Of a DNA stretch of 64,000 bases, positions 33,583-42,091 are shown piece after piece. Position numbers and translations under genes: made by a program. Origin of the DNA: DATEPR01 sp036491115 (GTDB lineage: Bacteria; Actinomycetota; Actinomycetes; Mycobacteriales; Pseudonocardiaceae); contig DASXCQ010000043.1 in assembly GCA_036491115.1 (NCBI GenBank), positions 1-64,000 of the forward strand, in the 5' to 3' direction. Positions within the stretch are counted from its first letter, which is position 1. Each line of letters opens with the position of its first letter. The notes beneath the pieces are model-generated. The model saw nothing but the letters and a program-made list of their open reading frames with translations. It was not told the origin of the DNA and searched no databases.

Positions 33583-35622
33583 TCAGCCCAGGAGATCAGG
33601 ACGTTGCCACGGCTTGCCCAGCACGTGGTGGTCGAAGAACGCGGTGACCGCCGCGTGCCACAGCCGGCTGTGGTTGGGCGAGCCGATGAAGTGGGTCTCG
33701 TCGGGGAAGTACAGGAACTTGTGCGGGCTGGACCCGTTGCCGGTCTTGGCCCGCGACGACAGCGCCCACCACAGCTTCATGCCCTCGCTCAGCGGTACCC
33801 GGTAGTCCCGGCCGCCGTGGGTGATCAGCATCGGCGTGGTGATCGAGTCGCCGAAATGGTGTGGTGACATGGCATCCGCCGCCTCGTGGGACAGCGACCT
33901 GCGGAACCAGAACGACATGTCGTTGGACTCGATGGACGCGTTGCGGTCCCACACCGAGGCGTGGGTGGCGATCGCGGCGAACCGGTCGGTGTGGCCGGCG
34001 ATCCAGTTGGCCATGTAGCCGCCGAACGACGCGCCCATCGCCCCGGTGCGGCTGGCATCGATGTCGTCGCGTGCCTGCGCCGCGTCGGTGATCCGCATCA
34101 GGTCGGTGTAGGGCGCGTCGCCCCACGTGGTCCAGCCACGGCGGATGAAGTCGACGCCGTAACCGGTGGACAGCGCGGGATCGGGCATCAGGACGGCGTA
34201 CCCGCGGGCCACGAACACCCACGAGCAGGACCGCCACGTCCACGTGTTGGCCGACATGACAGGTCCACCGTGGATCTTGAGCAGCAGCGGTGCGGGCGAT
34301 TCGGCGCTCGCGCCGTGCGGCAGCGCCAGCCAGGCCCGCACCGGAGTGCCGTCCTCGCCGGTCGTGGTCACCTCGGTCAGCGTGCCCGGCAGTGTCGGTG
34401 TGCTCGCCGGTCCGCGCAGCGTCTCGACCGTGCCGCTGCCGTCGACCGCGATCCGCACCGGCTCGGCGGCGCAGTCCATCGCCGCGCGCAGCGCGTGCAC
34501 CCACCGGCCGTCCGGAGTGACGCCGATGCTGTCATACGCGCCGTGGTCGCCGGTCAGCCGCGTGACCGCGCCGGACTCCACGTCGACCCGCCACACCGGG
34601 CAGCGGCCGTCGTGGTCGGCGGTCACGATCAGGCTCCGCCCGTCCGGCGTCCAGTGCGGCCCCCTCGGCAACCGGTCCCAGTCCTTCGCGACCGCCCGCA
34701 CGTCGCCGCCGGCGACCGGTAGCACGCCCAACCAGTTGTCATTGGGGAGTTCCGGGGTGGGCAGCCGTTCCACGACGCACGCGACCTGCGTGCCGTCCGG
34801 TGAGATCTTCGGCTGCTCGTACTGGTGCTCGGCATCGGTCGCGAGCACCCGGCGCTCGCCGGTCTCGATGTCGATGGCCACCAGTGTGGTGCGCTGCGAG
34901 CCGCCCGGTTCGGGCTCGGTCCACGTGGTCACGACGGTGCGGCCGTCCGGGGCGATGTCCCAGGAGGTGTCCTCGTCCAGTGCGGAGCCCACGTGACCGG
35001 TCAGGTCCCGCAGCGTCAGCCGGTCGTCGGCCGTGGTCAGGTCGCCGACGACCAGGCGGGTATGGGCCGGCCCCCGGTCGTGGTCCCAGTACCGGACCGG
35101 GAACTCCTCGTGCAGGATCGCCGTGACCTTCGCATCGTCGCGTTCGTCGCGCAGCGCGCGGTCGCTCTCGAAGTCGGTCGCCGACGGCAACATCGACACC
35201 CCGGCCACGACGATCCCGCCGGCACTCACCACCACACCGCGCACCCCGCCGGGTGGACCGGCCAGCAGGCGGGCGTCACCACCGGCAGCCGGTTGCAACC
35301 ACAGCGCGGCACCGCCGTCGTCGTCGCCGTCCGGATCGGGCCGCTTCGACACGAACAACAGGTCGCCGGCCGGGGTGAAGGCGGCGCCGGACTCGCCCTG
35401 CGCGCTGCGGGTCAGCCGGCGGGACGGCCGGTCACCGGTGGGGTCGACGTCCCACAGGGCGGTCACGTAGCGGTCGCGGGTGGTGTCGCGGGTCGCCAGG
35501 CCGACCACGACGCGGCGGCCGTCGGGCGACAGCCAATGGCCGCCCACGCGGGGCAGGCTGGCGAACGTGGTGAGATCGGTCCACGGATCGGCGGGCCGGG
35601 TGGCGGATTCGTCGTCGGACAT
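33583..35622 (-). CDS. S9-family serine peptidase (acylaminoacyl/prolyl oligopeptidase type), copy 1
   Basis: The first 400 residues of this 679-residue cytoplasmic peptidase form a beta-propeller of TolB/WD-like strands ('WDVDPTGDRPSRRLTR', 'WTPDGRSLIVTADHDGRCPV'). The C-terminal alpha/beta hydrolase carries the catalytic Ser in 'GAMGASFGGYMANW', the Asp in 'HGGRDYRVPLSEG' and the His in 'FPDETHFIGSPNHS'. The oxyanion region 'LLKIHGGPVMSANTW' is also conserved. It should cleave short peptides or acyl-amino acids. A paralogue of identical length lies at 42.1-44.1 kb in opposite orientation. No signal peptide. It stands alone on the minus strand upstream of the isomerase gene. Confidence 0.93.
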   Translation of the reverse strand: MSDDESATRPADPWTDLTTFASLPRVGGHWLSPDGRRVVVGLATRDTTRDRYVTALWDVDPTGDRPSRRLTRSAQGESGAAFTPAGDLLFVSKRPDPDGDDDGGAALWLQPAAGGDARLLAGPPGGVRGVVVSAGGIVVAGVSMLPSATDFESDRALRDERDDAKVTAILHEEFPVRYWDHDRGPAHTRLVVGDLTTADDRLTLRDLTGHVGSALDEDTSWDIAPDGRTVVTTWTEPEPGGSQRTTLVAIDIETGERRVLATDAEHQYEQPKISPDGTQVACVVERLPTPELPNDNWLGVLPVAGGDVRAVAKDWDRLPRGPHWTPDGRSLIVTADHDGRCPVWRVDVESGAVTRLTGDHGAYDSIGVTPDGRWVHALRAAMDCAAEPVRIAVDGSGTVETLRGPASTPTLPGTLTEVTTTGEDGTPVRAWLALPHGASAESPAPLLLKIHGGPVMSANTWTWRSCSWVFVARGYAVLMPDPALSTGYGVDFIRRGWTTWGDAPYTDLMRITDAAQARDDIDASRTGAMGASFGGYMANWIAGHTDRFAAIATHASVWDRNASIESNDMSFWFRRSLSHEAADAMSPHHFGDSITTPMLITHGGRDYRVPLSEGMKLWWALSSRAKTGNGSSPHKFLYFPDETHFIGSPNHSRLWHAAVTAFFDHHVLGKPWQRPDLLG

Positions 35623-35865
35623 GCCCGTTTCCTATCACGAAACGGGCAGTCCGCCGGACCGCGTTGGGCGGCACAGCCGGCGGGTGCGGTGGCCAACGTC
35701 AGTGCGGTGCTCCGCTCCAGTGTGGCCCGCGGTGCTGTGGGGGTGCACCCGCCGGTTATGCGCTGCCACTGATCGTGACGGACGGGAGGGGTAGTCCGGT
35801 ATTGGACGTTGGTACTAGTTTGCCCACCGACCATGGGGACACGCATCCGCCGGATTGCGCTGCCG

Positions 35866-36594
35866 TCAGAGGTCGACGACCAGGCCGTCGTGGGCGACCT
35901 TCCAGCCGGACAAGTCGCTGACCAGCGCAGACGGCGACAGGTGGGTCAGGATCAGGCGCTCACAGGTGAGCCGAGCGCGGTTGTGGCCGAGGCTGTCGAG
36001 GTCCAGATGCCACCGAACCGGATTCGGACTGTATCCCTCACACAGGAACAATCCGACACCCTCGGCCGCCTCGATGAGCGCGTCGGTCCACTCGGTGTCA
36101 CCGGAGTACGCCACCGATCCGGTCGGCGACTCGACCCGCACGGCGTAGGCGGGCGCGCCCGAGGCGTGACGCACCTCGAACGGTGTCACGCGAAGTGAGC
36201 CCAGTTCGCTGGTGCGCCGATCGGTGTGCTCCATGAGGTGGATGCCGAAGCGGCGGTGCACGCTGCCGGAGCCGGGGAACAGGGTCTCCATGGCCTGGTG
36301 GAGTCGATCGCCGGTGCCGGGCGGGCCGACGACGGTGAGGTCGCGGGTGCGGCGACGGAACTGGCCGTCCAGGATCAGGAAGGGCAGGCCGCCGAAGTGG
36401 TCGCCGTGCAGGTGCGTGATCAGCACCGTGTCGATCTCGTTCGGGTCGATGTCCTGGCGGCGCAGCGCGACGAGACTGGTCGCGCCGCAGTCCACCAGGA
36501 CGGTCGGCGTCCGTTCCGGCGCCAGCGCGACACAGGTCTGGAACCGTCCACCCGAACCGAAAGCGTCGCCACTGCCCACCACCGTCACGCGCAT
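35866..36594 (-). CDS. Metallo-beta-lactamase-fold hydrolase (RNase Z/AtsA-like)
   Basis: This 242-residue protein has the zinc motif 'ITHLHGDHFGGLPFL' (HxHxDH) after 'VLVDCGATSLVAL'. Later ligands lie in 'VAYSGDTEWTDALI' and 'LILTHLSPSAL'. The order and size fit small MBL-fold hydrolases related to RNase Z and phosphodiesterase/arylsulfatase-like enzymes rather than beta-lactamases. The ATG at 36594 is chosen because 'MRVTVVGSGDAFGSGGR' is the standard family beginning; longer frames overlap wrbA. It follows wrbA on the same strand by 34 bases and may be co-transcribed. Confidence 0.88.
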   Translation of the reverse strand: MRVTVVGSGDAFGSGGRFQTCVALAPERTPTVLVDCGATSLVALRRQDIDPNEIDTVLITHLHGDHFGGLPFLILDGQFRRRTRDLTVVGPPGTGDRLHQAMETLFPGSGSVHRRFGIHLMEHTDRRTSELGSLRVTPFEVRHASGAPAYAVRVESPTGSVAYSGDTEWTDALIEAAEGVGLFLCEGYSPNPVRWHLDLDSLGHNRARLTCERLILTHLSPSALVSDLSGWKVAHDGLVVDL

Positions 36595-36628
36595 GCACCC
36601 ACTGTCCCTCGGATTACCGGATCTTCGG

Positions 36629-37240
36629 CTACGCGGCGACCCGGGCGGCGGCGATCGACCCCCCGATCCGGACCAGCCGCCGGGCCTGCACCCGCGCGGC
36701 GGCGAGCGCCCGCTCCCCCGGCGCGCCCTCCATCGACGGGTGCGAGACGCCGTAGGGGTTGCCGCCCGCGGCACCGAACTCGTCGGCGGTGTAGCCGGGC
36801 GGGACGATGACGGCACCCCAGTGGTACATCGTGTTGTACAGCGCGAGCAGGGTGGCCTCGTTGCCGCCGTGGGTGTTGATGGCGGACGTGAAGCCCGTGA
36901 CGGCCTTGTCGGACAGTTCGCCCGCGGCCCAGAGGCCGGCCGTGGTGTCGATGAACTGCTTGAGCTGGGCCGCCACGTTGCCGTAGCGGGTGGGGGTGCC
37001 GAAGGCGTAGGCGTCGGCCCAGCGCAGGTCGTCGTGGGTGGCCGGCGGGATGTCGGCGGTCGCATCGACGTGGTCGCGCCACGCCGGGTTGCTGTCGATC
37101 GCCGCGTCCGGTGCGAGTTCCTCGACGCGGCGCAACCGCACCTCCGCGCCCGCCTCCCGCGCGCCCTCGGCGAACGCGGCGGCGAGCCGGTGGACGTTGC
37201 CGGTGGCGGAGTAGTAGATGACGGCCACCTTCAGCGGCAT
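36629..37240 (-). CDS. wrbA: NAD(P)H:quinone oxidoreductase, WrbA family
   Basis: This 203-residue flavodoxin-fold protein has the FMN phosphate loop 'IYYSATGNVHRLAAAF', the WrbA-type 'FGTPTRYGNVAAQLKQFIDT' and 'TSAINTHGGNEATLL'. These support an FMN-dependent two-electron quinone reductase protecting against redox cycling. The ATG at 37240 is chosen since GGAAGGG lies 7 bases upstream; another ATG at 37246 would overlap the site. It is coupled to the TetR gene, whose stop overlaps this start region, so the TetR protein likely controls it. Confidence 0.88.
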   Translation of the reverse strand: MPLKVAVIYYSATGNVHRLAAAFAEGAREAGAEVRLRRVEELAPDAAIDSNPAWRDHVDATADIPPATHDDLRWADAYAFGTPTRYGNVAAQLKQFIDTTAGLWAAGELSDKAVTGFTSAINTHGGNEATLLALYNTMYHWGAVIVPPGYTADEFGAAGGNPYGVSHPSMEGAPGERALAAARVQARRLVRIGGSIAAARVAA

Positions 37241-37242
37241 GA

Positions 37243-37866
37243 TCATTCCCTTCCGTTCGGGGCGACGAACACGGAGCGGAACGTCCGGACGAGATGTTCC
37301 GCCAGTTGCTTGCGGGACCAGTGCAGGTCGACCACGAGCCGGCGCACGACGTCGGCCGACATGAGCGCCCAGAGCAGCTCGGTGGCCGTGTCGACCGTCC
37401 AGTCGGGGACCAGGACCCCGTCCTGGTACAGCCACCTGATCACGCGGCGGGCATTCGCCCGTTGCTGCCGGACGACGGTCCGGTAGTGCTTGCGGGCGTC
37501 GTCGTCGTGGTCGCGCACGAGTTCGACGGCGTTGTCCACGGCCAGCACCCTCGGCGTGTACCTGGCCAGGTGTCGGGCCCATTCGTCGAGCGCGTCGACG
37601 GCGGACGGAGCGTCCCAGACGGCCTGCAGCGACCCGGCGAGACCCTCCTCGCGGCTGACGTGGTCGAACAGCGCGGTGACCAGGTCGGTGCGTGAGTTGA
37701 AGTGCAGGTACACCGCCCTGCGGGTCACACCGGCCCGCTCGGCGACAGCCGCCATGGACAGGGCCTGGAATCCGTGTTCCTCCAACAGCGACCGCATGGC
37801 GGCGAGCAGCTCCGCCCTGGTGCGTTCGCTGCGCAGGTTGCGCGGCTCCACGATGGATCGGGCCAC
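37243..37866 (-). CDS. TetR-family transcriptional regulator
   Basis: This 207-residue protein has an N-terminal TetR HTH ('LEEHGFQALSMAAVAERAGV', 'TRRAVYLHFNSRTDLVTALF') and an ordinary ligand domain. The GTG start has AAGGGAG upstream. It is divergent from the PIG-L/MFS pair across a perfect 23-bp palindrome and sits immediately before wrbA. It probably represses both sides in response to a quinone-like or toxic small molecule. Confidence 0.9.
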   Translation of the reverse strand: MARSIVEPRNLRSERTRAELLAAMRSLLEEHGFQALSMAAVAERAGVTRRAVYLHFNSRTDLVTALFDHVSREEGLAGSLQAVWDAPSAVDALDEWARHLARYTPRVLAVDNAVELVRDHDDDARKHYRTVVRQQRANARRVIRWLYQDGVLVPDWTVDTATELLWALMSADVVRRLVVDLHWSRKQLAEHLVRTFRSVFVAPNGRE

Positions 37867-37902
37867 TGTCGACTCCCTTGTCCGGAACGACTGTACGACA
37901 TC

Positions 37903-37925
37903 AAACTACACTAGTCGTGTAGTTT
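37903..37925. promoter_or_regulatory. Perfect TetR-type palindrome between TetR and PIG-L genes
   Basis: AAACTACAC-TAGTC-GTGTAGTTT is a perfect 9-bp inverted repeat with a 5-base spacer. It lies 37 bases from the TetR start and 31 bases before the likely PIG-L start at 37956 (an ATG at 37926 abuts it). Position and symmetry fit the operator of the divergent TetR protein; binding is inferred. Confidence 0.85.
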
Positions 37926-37955
37926 ATGAAGTACACAGCGGGTAACCTTCGTGGT

Positions 37956-38687
37956 ATGGCTGAACAGCTGGCACAGATGCCGTCGGACTGGGAGCGGGCC
38001 CTGGTGATCGTGGCCCACCCGGACGACGTCGAGTACGGGATGGCCGGCGCGGTGGCGGCGTGGACCGCCGCCGGGCGGGACGTCGGCTACGTCATGGTGA
38101 CCAGCGGTGAGGCGGGTATCGCCGGCCTCGATCCGGATCGGGCCGGGCCGATCCGGGAGCAGGAGCAGCGGCGCAGCGCCGGTCTGGTCGGCGTGTCGGA
38201 CGTCGAGTTCCGCCGGCACGCCGACGGCACGATCGAGGAGGGCGTCGCGCTGCGACAGGACCTCACCGGGATCATCCGGTGCCGACGGCCCGAACTCGTG
38301 CTCACCATCAACCACCACGACTACTGGGCACCCGGCCGCTGGAACACGGCGGACCACCGTGCCGTCGGTCGTGCCGTGCTGGACGCCACCGCCGACGCGG
38401 GCAACGAATGGTTGTTCCGTTCCCTCGCCGACGAGGGCCTCCGGCCGTGGTCAGGTGTGCGCTGGGTGGGGATCAACGCGTCCCCACTGGCCACGCATGC
38501 GGTCGACGTCACCGACACCCTCGACCGAGCCATCGCGTCGCTGGCCGCACACGCCACCTACGTCGCCGCGCTGACCAACGACGACCCGCACGACTACGCC
38601 ACCACACTCCTCACCAACGCCACGACGGGCGCTGCCGACCGGTTCGGCGGGCGGCCCGCCGTCACCTTCGAACTGGTCGATCGCTGA
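37956..38687 (+). CDS. PIG-L/LmbE-family zinc deacetylase
   Basis: This 243-residue protein has the family motif AHPDD in 'ALVIVAHPDDVEYGMAGAVA' and the later zinc His in 'NTADHRAVGRAVLDA'. The family removes N-acetyl groups from GlcNAc-type substrates (mycothiol MshB, Mca, teicoplanin deacylase and similar). The partnership with an MFS exporter and TetR control suggests detoxification of a small molecule rather than mycothiol synthesis. The ATG at 37956 fits family length; an ATG at 37926 would abut the operator and be leaderless. Its stop overlaps the exporter start (TGATG). Confidence 0.88.
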   Translation: MAEQLAQMPSDWERALVIVAHPDDVEYGMAGAVAAWTAAGRDVGYVMVTSGEAGIAGLDPDRAGPIREQEQRRSAGLVGVSDVEFRRHADGTIEEGVALRQDLTGIIRCRRPELVLTINHHDYWAPGRWNTADHRAVGRAVLDATADAGNEWLFRSLADEGLRPWSGVRWVGINASPLATHAVDVTDTLDRAIASLAAHATYVAALTNDDPHDYATTLLTNATTGAADRFGGRPAVTFELVDR

Positions 38688-40141
38688 TGCCCGACCGGAA
38701 TCGCTGGACCGTACTGGCGGTGGTCCTGACCGGCTTCTTCATGATCCTGCTGGACGGCACGATCATGAACGTGGCGATCCCTGCGGTGCAGCGGAGCCTG
38801 CACGCCGGGTACCCGGCGGCCCAGTGGATGCTCAGCGGCTACGCGCTCGCCTACGGCCTGGTGCTCATCCCCGCCGGGCGGCTGGGCGACCAGATCGGTC
38901 ACCGGCGGATGTTCGTGGTCGGCATGGCGGGCTTCACGGTCGCGTCCCTGCTGTGCAGCACGGCATCGACGGCGGACCAGATCATCGGCTGGCGGGTATT
39001 GCAGGGTGTCACGGCCGGCATGATGAACCCGGCCATCCTGGCCATGATCCAGGCGGCGTTCCCGCCCGAGGTCCGCGGCAGGGCGTTCACCTGGTACGGC
39101 GCGGTGGCCGGGATCGCGTCGGCGGCCGGCCCGGTGCTCGGCGGGGTGCTGATCGGCGCCGACGTGTGGGGTCTGGCGTGGCGGTCGATCTTCCTGCTGA
39201 ACGTGCCGATCGGCGTGGTGGCGCTGGTTGCCGCCGGCCGGGTCCTGCCGGAGCACAGGGCGCGCGGTGGTGGCACCGATCCGGTCGGCGTGGTCCTGCT
39301 GGCGGTGGCGTTGTTGCTGCTGGAGTTCCCGCTCATCCAGGGTTACGGGCAGGGTTGGCCGTGGTCGAGTTCCGTGCTGCTGGTGGCCGCGGTGCCGGTG
39401 TCGGCCGGATTCGTCCGTTGGGAGACACGGACCCGCCGGACGCCGTTGGTCGACGTGGCACTGTTCCGTGACCGCGTGTTCGGTGCGGGTGTGGCGATCG
39501 TGGTCTGCCAGTTCGTGTGCTTCGCCAGCCTGCAGTTCGCGCTGTCGGCGTATCTCCAACTCGGGCTCGGTGCGTCACCGGTGGCCGGCGGGTTGGCACT
39601 GTTGCCGTTCGCGGTCGGGACGTTCGTCGGATCGTCCGTTTCGGACAGAGCGGTCCGGCGGTTCGGCCGGCACGCGCTGCACGCGGGCGCCACCCTGCTC
39701 GCCGTCGGTACGGCGGGCACGATCGCCGCCGTTCATCTGCTGGGCACCCGGGTCGACGGTCCGTGGTTGGCACCGGGCACGTTCGTCGCGGGCGCGGGCG
39801 CATTGTTGCTCGGCGCCCCGATCATCGGGGTCATTCTCCACGAGGTCACGCTCGACGACGCGGGGTCGGCGGGCGGTGTGGTGGCCACGGCGCAGCGGCT
39901 CGGCCAGGCGCTGGGCGTGGCGATCGTCGGCACCGCGCTGTTCGCGACTCTGCCGGCAGGTGCCGCGACCCGTGCGCCGGGCAGCCTGCCGGCCGCCTAC
40001 ACCGCCGCGATCCAGGTGGCTGCCCTGTTCTGCCTGGCGGCAGCCGTGGCGACCGGACTGCTGGTCTTCCTGCTGCCCACGCCGAACAGCCGTCGAACGT
40101 CGCCGGGATCGCGATCGGCGCGACCGTCGGCGACCCCGTAG
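38687..40141 (+). CDS. DHA2-type MFS drug exporter (EmrB/QacA family)
   Basis: This 484-residue protein has about 14 membrane segments. Motif D1-like 'FFMILLDGTIMNVAIPAV' and motif A 'GRLGDQIGHRRMFVVGM' mark the EmrB/QacA group, and the antiporter motif C is seen as 'GIASAAGPVLGGVLIG'. It should use the proton gradient to expel hydrophobic drugs. It is translationally coupled to the PIG-L deacetylase, and both are likely repressed by the divergent TetR protein. Confidence 0.92.
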   Translation: MPDRNRWTVLAVVLTGFFMILLDGTIMNVAIPAVQRSLHAGYPAAQWMLSGYALAYGLVLIPAGRLGDQIGHRRMFVVGMAGFTVASLLCSTASTADQIIGWRVLQGVTAGMMNPAILAMIQAAFPPEVRGRAFTWYGAVAGIASAAGPVLGGVLIGADVWGLAWRSIFLLNVPIGVVALVAAGRVLPEHRARGGGTDPVGVVLLAVALLLLEFPLIQGYGQGWPWSSSVLLVAAVPVSAGFVRWETRTRRTPLVDVALFRDRVFGAGVAIVVCQFVCFASLQFALSAYLQLGLGASPVAGGLALLPFAVGTFVGSSVSDRAVRRFGRHALHAGATLLAVGTAGTIAAVHLLGTRVDGPWLAPGTFVAGAGALLLGAPIIGVILHEVTLDDAGSAGGVVATAQRLGQALGVAIVGTALFATLPAGAATRAPGSLPAAYTAAIQVAALFCLAAAVATGLLVFLLPTPNSRRTSPGSRSARPSATP

Positions 40142-40151
40142 CCTGCAACGC

Positions 40152-40769
40152 ATGGACGACCAGGTACTGGCCATGACTCGGCAATCCCTGCACGGTGTCG
40201 CGGAACTGCTGTTGGCAGGCCCGCAACACCGTGCCACCGGCCGGATCGACCTGCGGGTGGTGGACGGCGGCTTCGCCACGGCGGCCACGCCCGCGCTGCG
40301 GGTCGAGGGCACCGACCTGGTCATCACGGCCGGGCGGGTGCCGCTGGCCGGACGCAGCTACGCGGATGTGGCGGCGTCGGCGGGTATCGACGCCGGTGCG
40401 CCGGTGGACGTCTACTCGGGCGGTCCGGGTATCGGGCCGGACGAGATGATCACTCTGGACCCGGCGGCGGTGGCGATGGTGCTGTCGGCACTGGTCACCG
40501 GTGACCGGGCGCTGCGGGCGCTGGGCGGTGACGAACCAGTGCTGTGGCCGGAACATTTCGATGTCGCGATCGCGGCGGACGAGGTGAACTACGGGGTGTC
40601 GCCCGGCGACGACTACAGCGTCGCGCCCTACGCCTACGTCGGGCCGTTCGAACGTCGCGAGGGGCCGTTCTGGAACGCGCCGTTCGGTGCCGCACGGCCG
40701 GTCGCCGAACTCGGTGACGTGGACGGCGTCGTCCGGTTCTTCCGCGACGGCCGGACGCGGGCCTGCTGA
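40152..40769 (+). CDS. Conserved actinobacterial hypothetical protein
   Basis: This 205-residue soluble protein has a strand-rich first half ('RIDLRVVDGGFATAATPALR') and the C-terminal stretch 'YSVAPYAYVGPFERREGPFW' before a final helix. It has no membrane segment and no catalytic motif I can name. It follows the MFS exporter by 10 bases and ends 1 base before the convergent azoreductase gene. Function unknown. Confidence 0.7.
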   Translation: MDDQVLAMTRQSLHGVAELLLAGPQHRATGRIDLRVVDGGFATAATPALRVEGTDLVITAGRVPLAGRSYADVAASAGIDAGAPVDVYSGGPGIGPDEMITLDPAAVAMVLSALVTGDRALRALGGDEPVLWPEHFDVAIAADEVNYGVSPGDDYSVAPYAYVGPFERREGPFWNAPFGAARPVAELGDVDGVVRFFRDGRTRAC

Positions 40770-40770
40770 G

Positions 40771-41424
40771 TCACACCCGGCTGGGCGTGGCCACGGCCAG
40801 CGTGCGGCCCGCTTCCACGGCGGTGTCGCGGGCGGCGATATGCAGATCGGCGGCGACCTCGGTGAACGAGTCCAGCGCCGGGTTCACGCCGACCAGGGTG
40901 AACTCCCGCTCGATGACGGTGAGCTCGGCGCCCCACTGGTCGGCCAGGATGCGCCGCAGGTAGCCGGTCGAGTGGTCCCAGCCGTGCCGGGGCGTGCCGG
41001 GGCCGTAGGCGCCGCCCCGGGTGGTGACGAGCACGACCGGCTTCCCGGCGAGCAGCGGGTCGGGGGAGGTCGCCCGCCGGTCGGTCATGATCAGGTCGAG
41101 ATAGGTCTTGATGTGCTGCGAGACGCCGTAGTTGTAGAGCGGGACGGCCAGCAGCACGGCGTCGGCGTCGAGCAGTTCGTCGATCAGCCTGCCGACCAGC
41201 GCGGTTGCCTCCCGCTGCCGGTCGTCGCGCTCGCCTTCCGGCACGAAGGACGCGGCCACGGCCGAGGGCCACGCGTCGGCCGGCAGGACGTCCACCCCGA
41301 TGTGCCGCCTGCGGACGTCCTCGTCCCCGCGGGCCTGGACCCACTCGGCCTCGACGAGATCGGCGAGCTCACGGCTCGCCGAGCCCTCCAGGCGAATGCT
41401 GGCATCCAGCCGGAACAGCGACAT
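40771..41424 (-). CDS. FMN-dependent NADH-azoreductase family protein
   Basis: This 217-residue flavodoxin-like oxidoreductase has the N-terminal FMN loop 'LDASIRLEGSASRELADL' and the family motif 'VPLYNYGVSQHIKTYLDLI'. 'LVTTRGGAYGPGTPRHGWDH' resembles the AzoR glycine loop. Such enzymes reduce azo compounds and quinones with NAD(P)H. It is divergent from a MarR gene across two TTCAA-N2-TTGAA boxes, the typical arrangement for quinone- or electrophile-induced azoreductases. Confidence 0.9.
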   Translation of the reverse strand: MSLFRLDASIRLEGSASRELADLVEAEWVQARGDEDVRRRHIGVDVLPADAWPSAVAASFVPEGERDDRQREATALVGRLIDELLDADAVLLAVPLYNYGVSQHIKTYLDLIMTDRRATSPDPLLAGKPVVLVTTRGGAYGPGTPRHGWDHSTGYLRRILADQWGAELTVIEREFTLVGVNPALDSFTEVAADLHIAARDTAVEAGRTLAVATPSRV

Positions 41425-41445
41425 GACGACTCCCTCTCACTCACG

Positions 41446-41491
41446 GTTCAAATTTGAACTCAAGGTATCAGATGCTTCAAGATTGAAGCAT
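41446..41491. promoter_or_regulatory. Two MarR-type palindromes between azoreductase and MarR genes
   Basis: GTTCAAATTTGAAC (41446-41459) and ATGCTTCAA-GA-TTGAAGCAT (41472-41491) are perfect inverted repeats sharing the core TTCAA-N2-TTGAA. Spacing of centres is about 29 bp. Paired MarR boxes between divergent regulator and target are the classical autoregulatory layout; binding is inferred. Confidence 0.85.
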
Positions 41492-41533
41492 GAGGTGTAC
41501 GACACACGCCCGTCAGGCCCTTACGCTGTAGCC

Positions 41534-42025
41534 ATGGACCAGTCCACCGAGACGCCGGGGGACGTCCGCTGGCTGACTCCGGCCGAGCAGGACGCCTGGC
41601 AGGCCCTGGCCGGGGTGATGATCAAGCTCCCCGCCGCACTGGAGACGCAGCTCCAGCGCGACTCCCAGTTGACGCTGTTCGAGTACTTCGTGCTCAGCGC
41701 GCTGTCCACAGCGGACTGTCGGGCGCTGAGCATGGGCGAGTTGGCCGCGATCGTCAACGGATCGCTGTCCCGGCTGTCGAACGTGATCAAGAAGCTGGAG
41801 AGCCGGGGCGCCGTCCGCCGTGAACCGTCCCCGGACAATCGCCGCTACACCCACGCGATCCTCACCGAGGCCGGGTGGGACCTGATCGTCTCGGCGGCGC
41901 CCAAGCACGCCGAGGCCGTCCGGCGCCAGGTGTTCGACAGGCTCACCGAGGACGAGGTTGGCGAACTGACCACCATCGCCCGGCGCATCGTCAGGGGCAT
42001 GGAACCGGACGCGTGCTGGCCCTGA
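41534..42025 (+). CDS. MarR-family transcriptional regulator
   Basis: This 163-residue protein has a MarR winged helix at about residues 40-110 ('LSTADCRALSMGELAAIVNG', 'SLSRLSNVIKKLESRGAVRR', 'YTHAILTEAGWDL') framed by dimerisation helices. It probably represses the divergent azoreductase and itself through the two boxes upstream, releasing on contact with phenolic or electrophilic compounds. Start ATG at 41534. Confidence 0.92.
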   Translation: MDQSTETPGDVRWLTPAEQDAWQALAGVMIKLPAALETQLQRDSQLTLFEYFVLSALSTADCRALSMGELAAIVNGSLSRLSNVIKKLESRGAVRREPSPDNRRYTHAILTEAGWDLIVSAAPKHAEAVRRQVFDRLTEDEVGELTTIARRIVRGMEPDACWP

Positions 42026-42091
42026 TCACAGGTGCCGGAATCGTTGGCCGCGACCCTCCGCAACAGCCGTTAGCAGTGGTAAGAATGTGGT

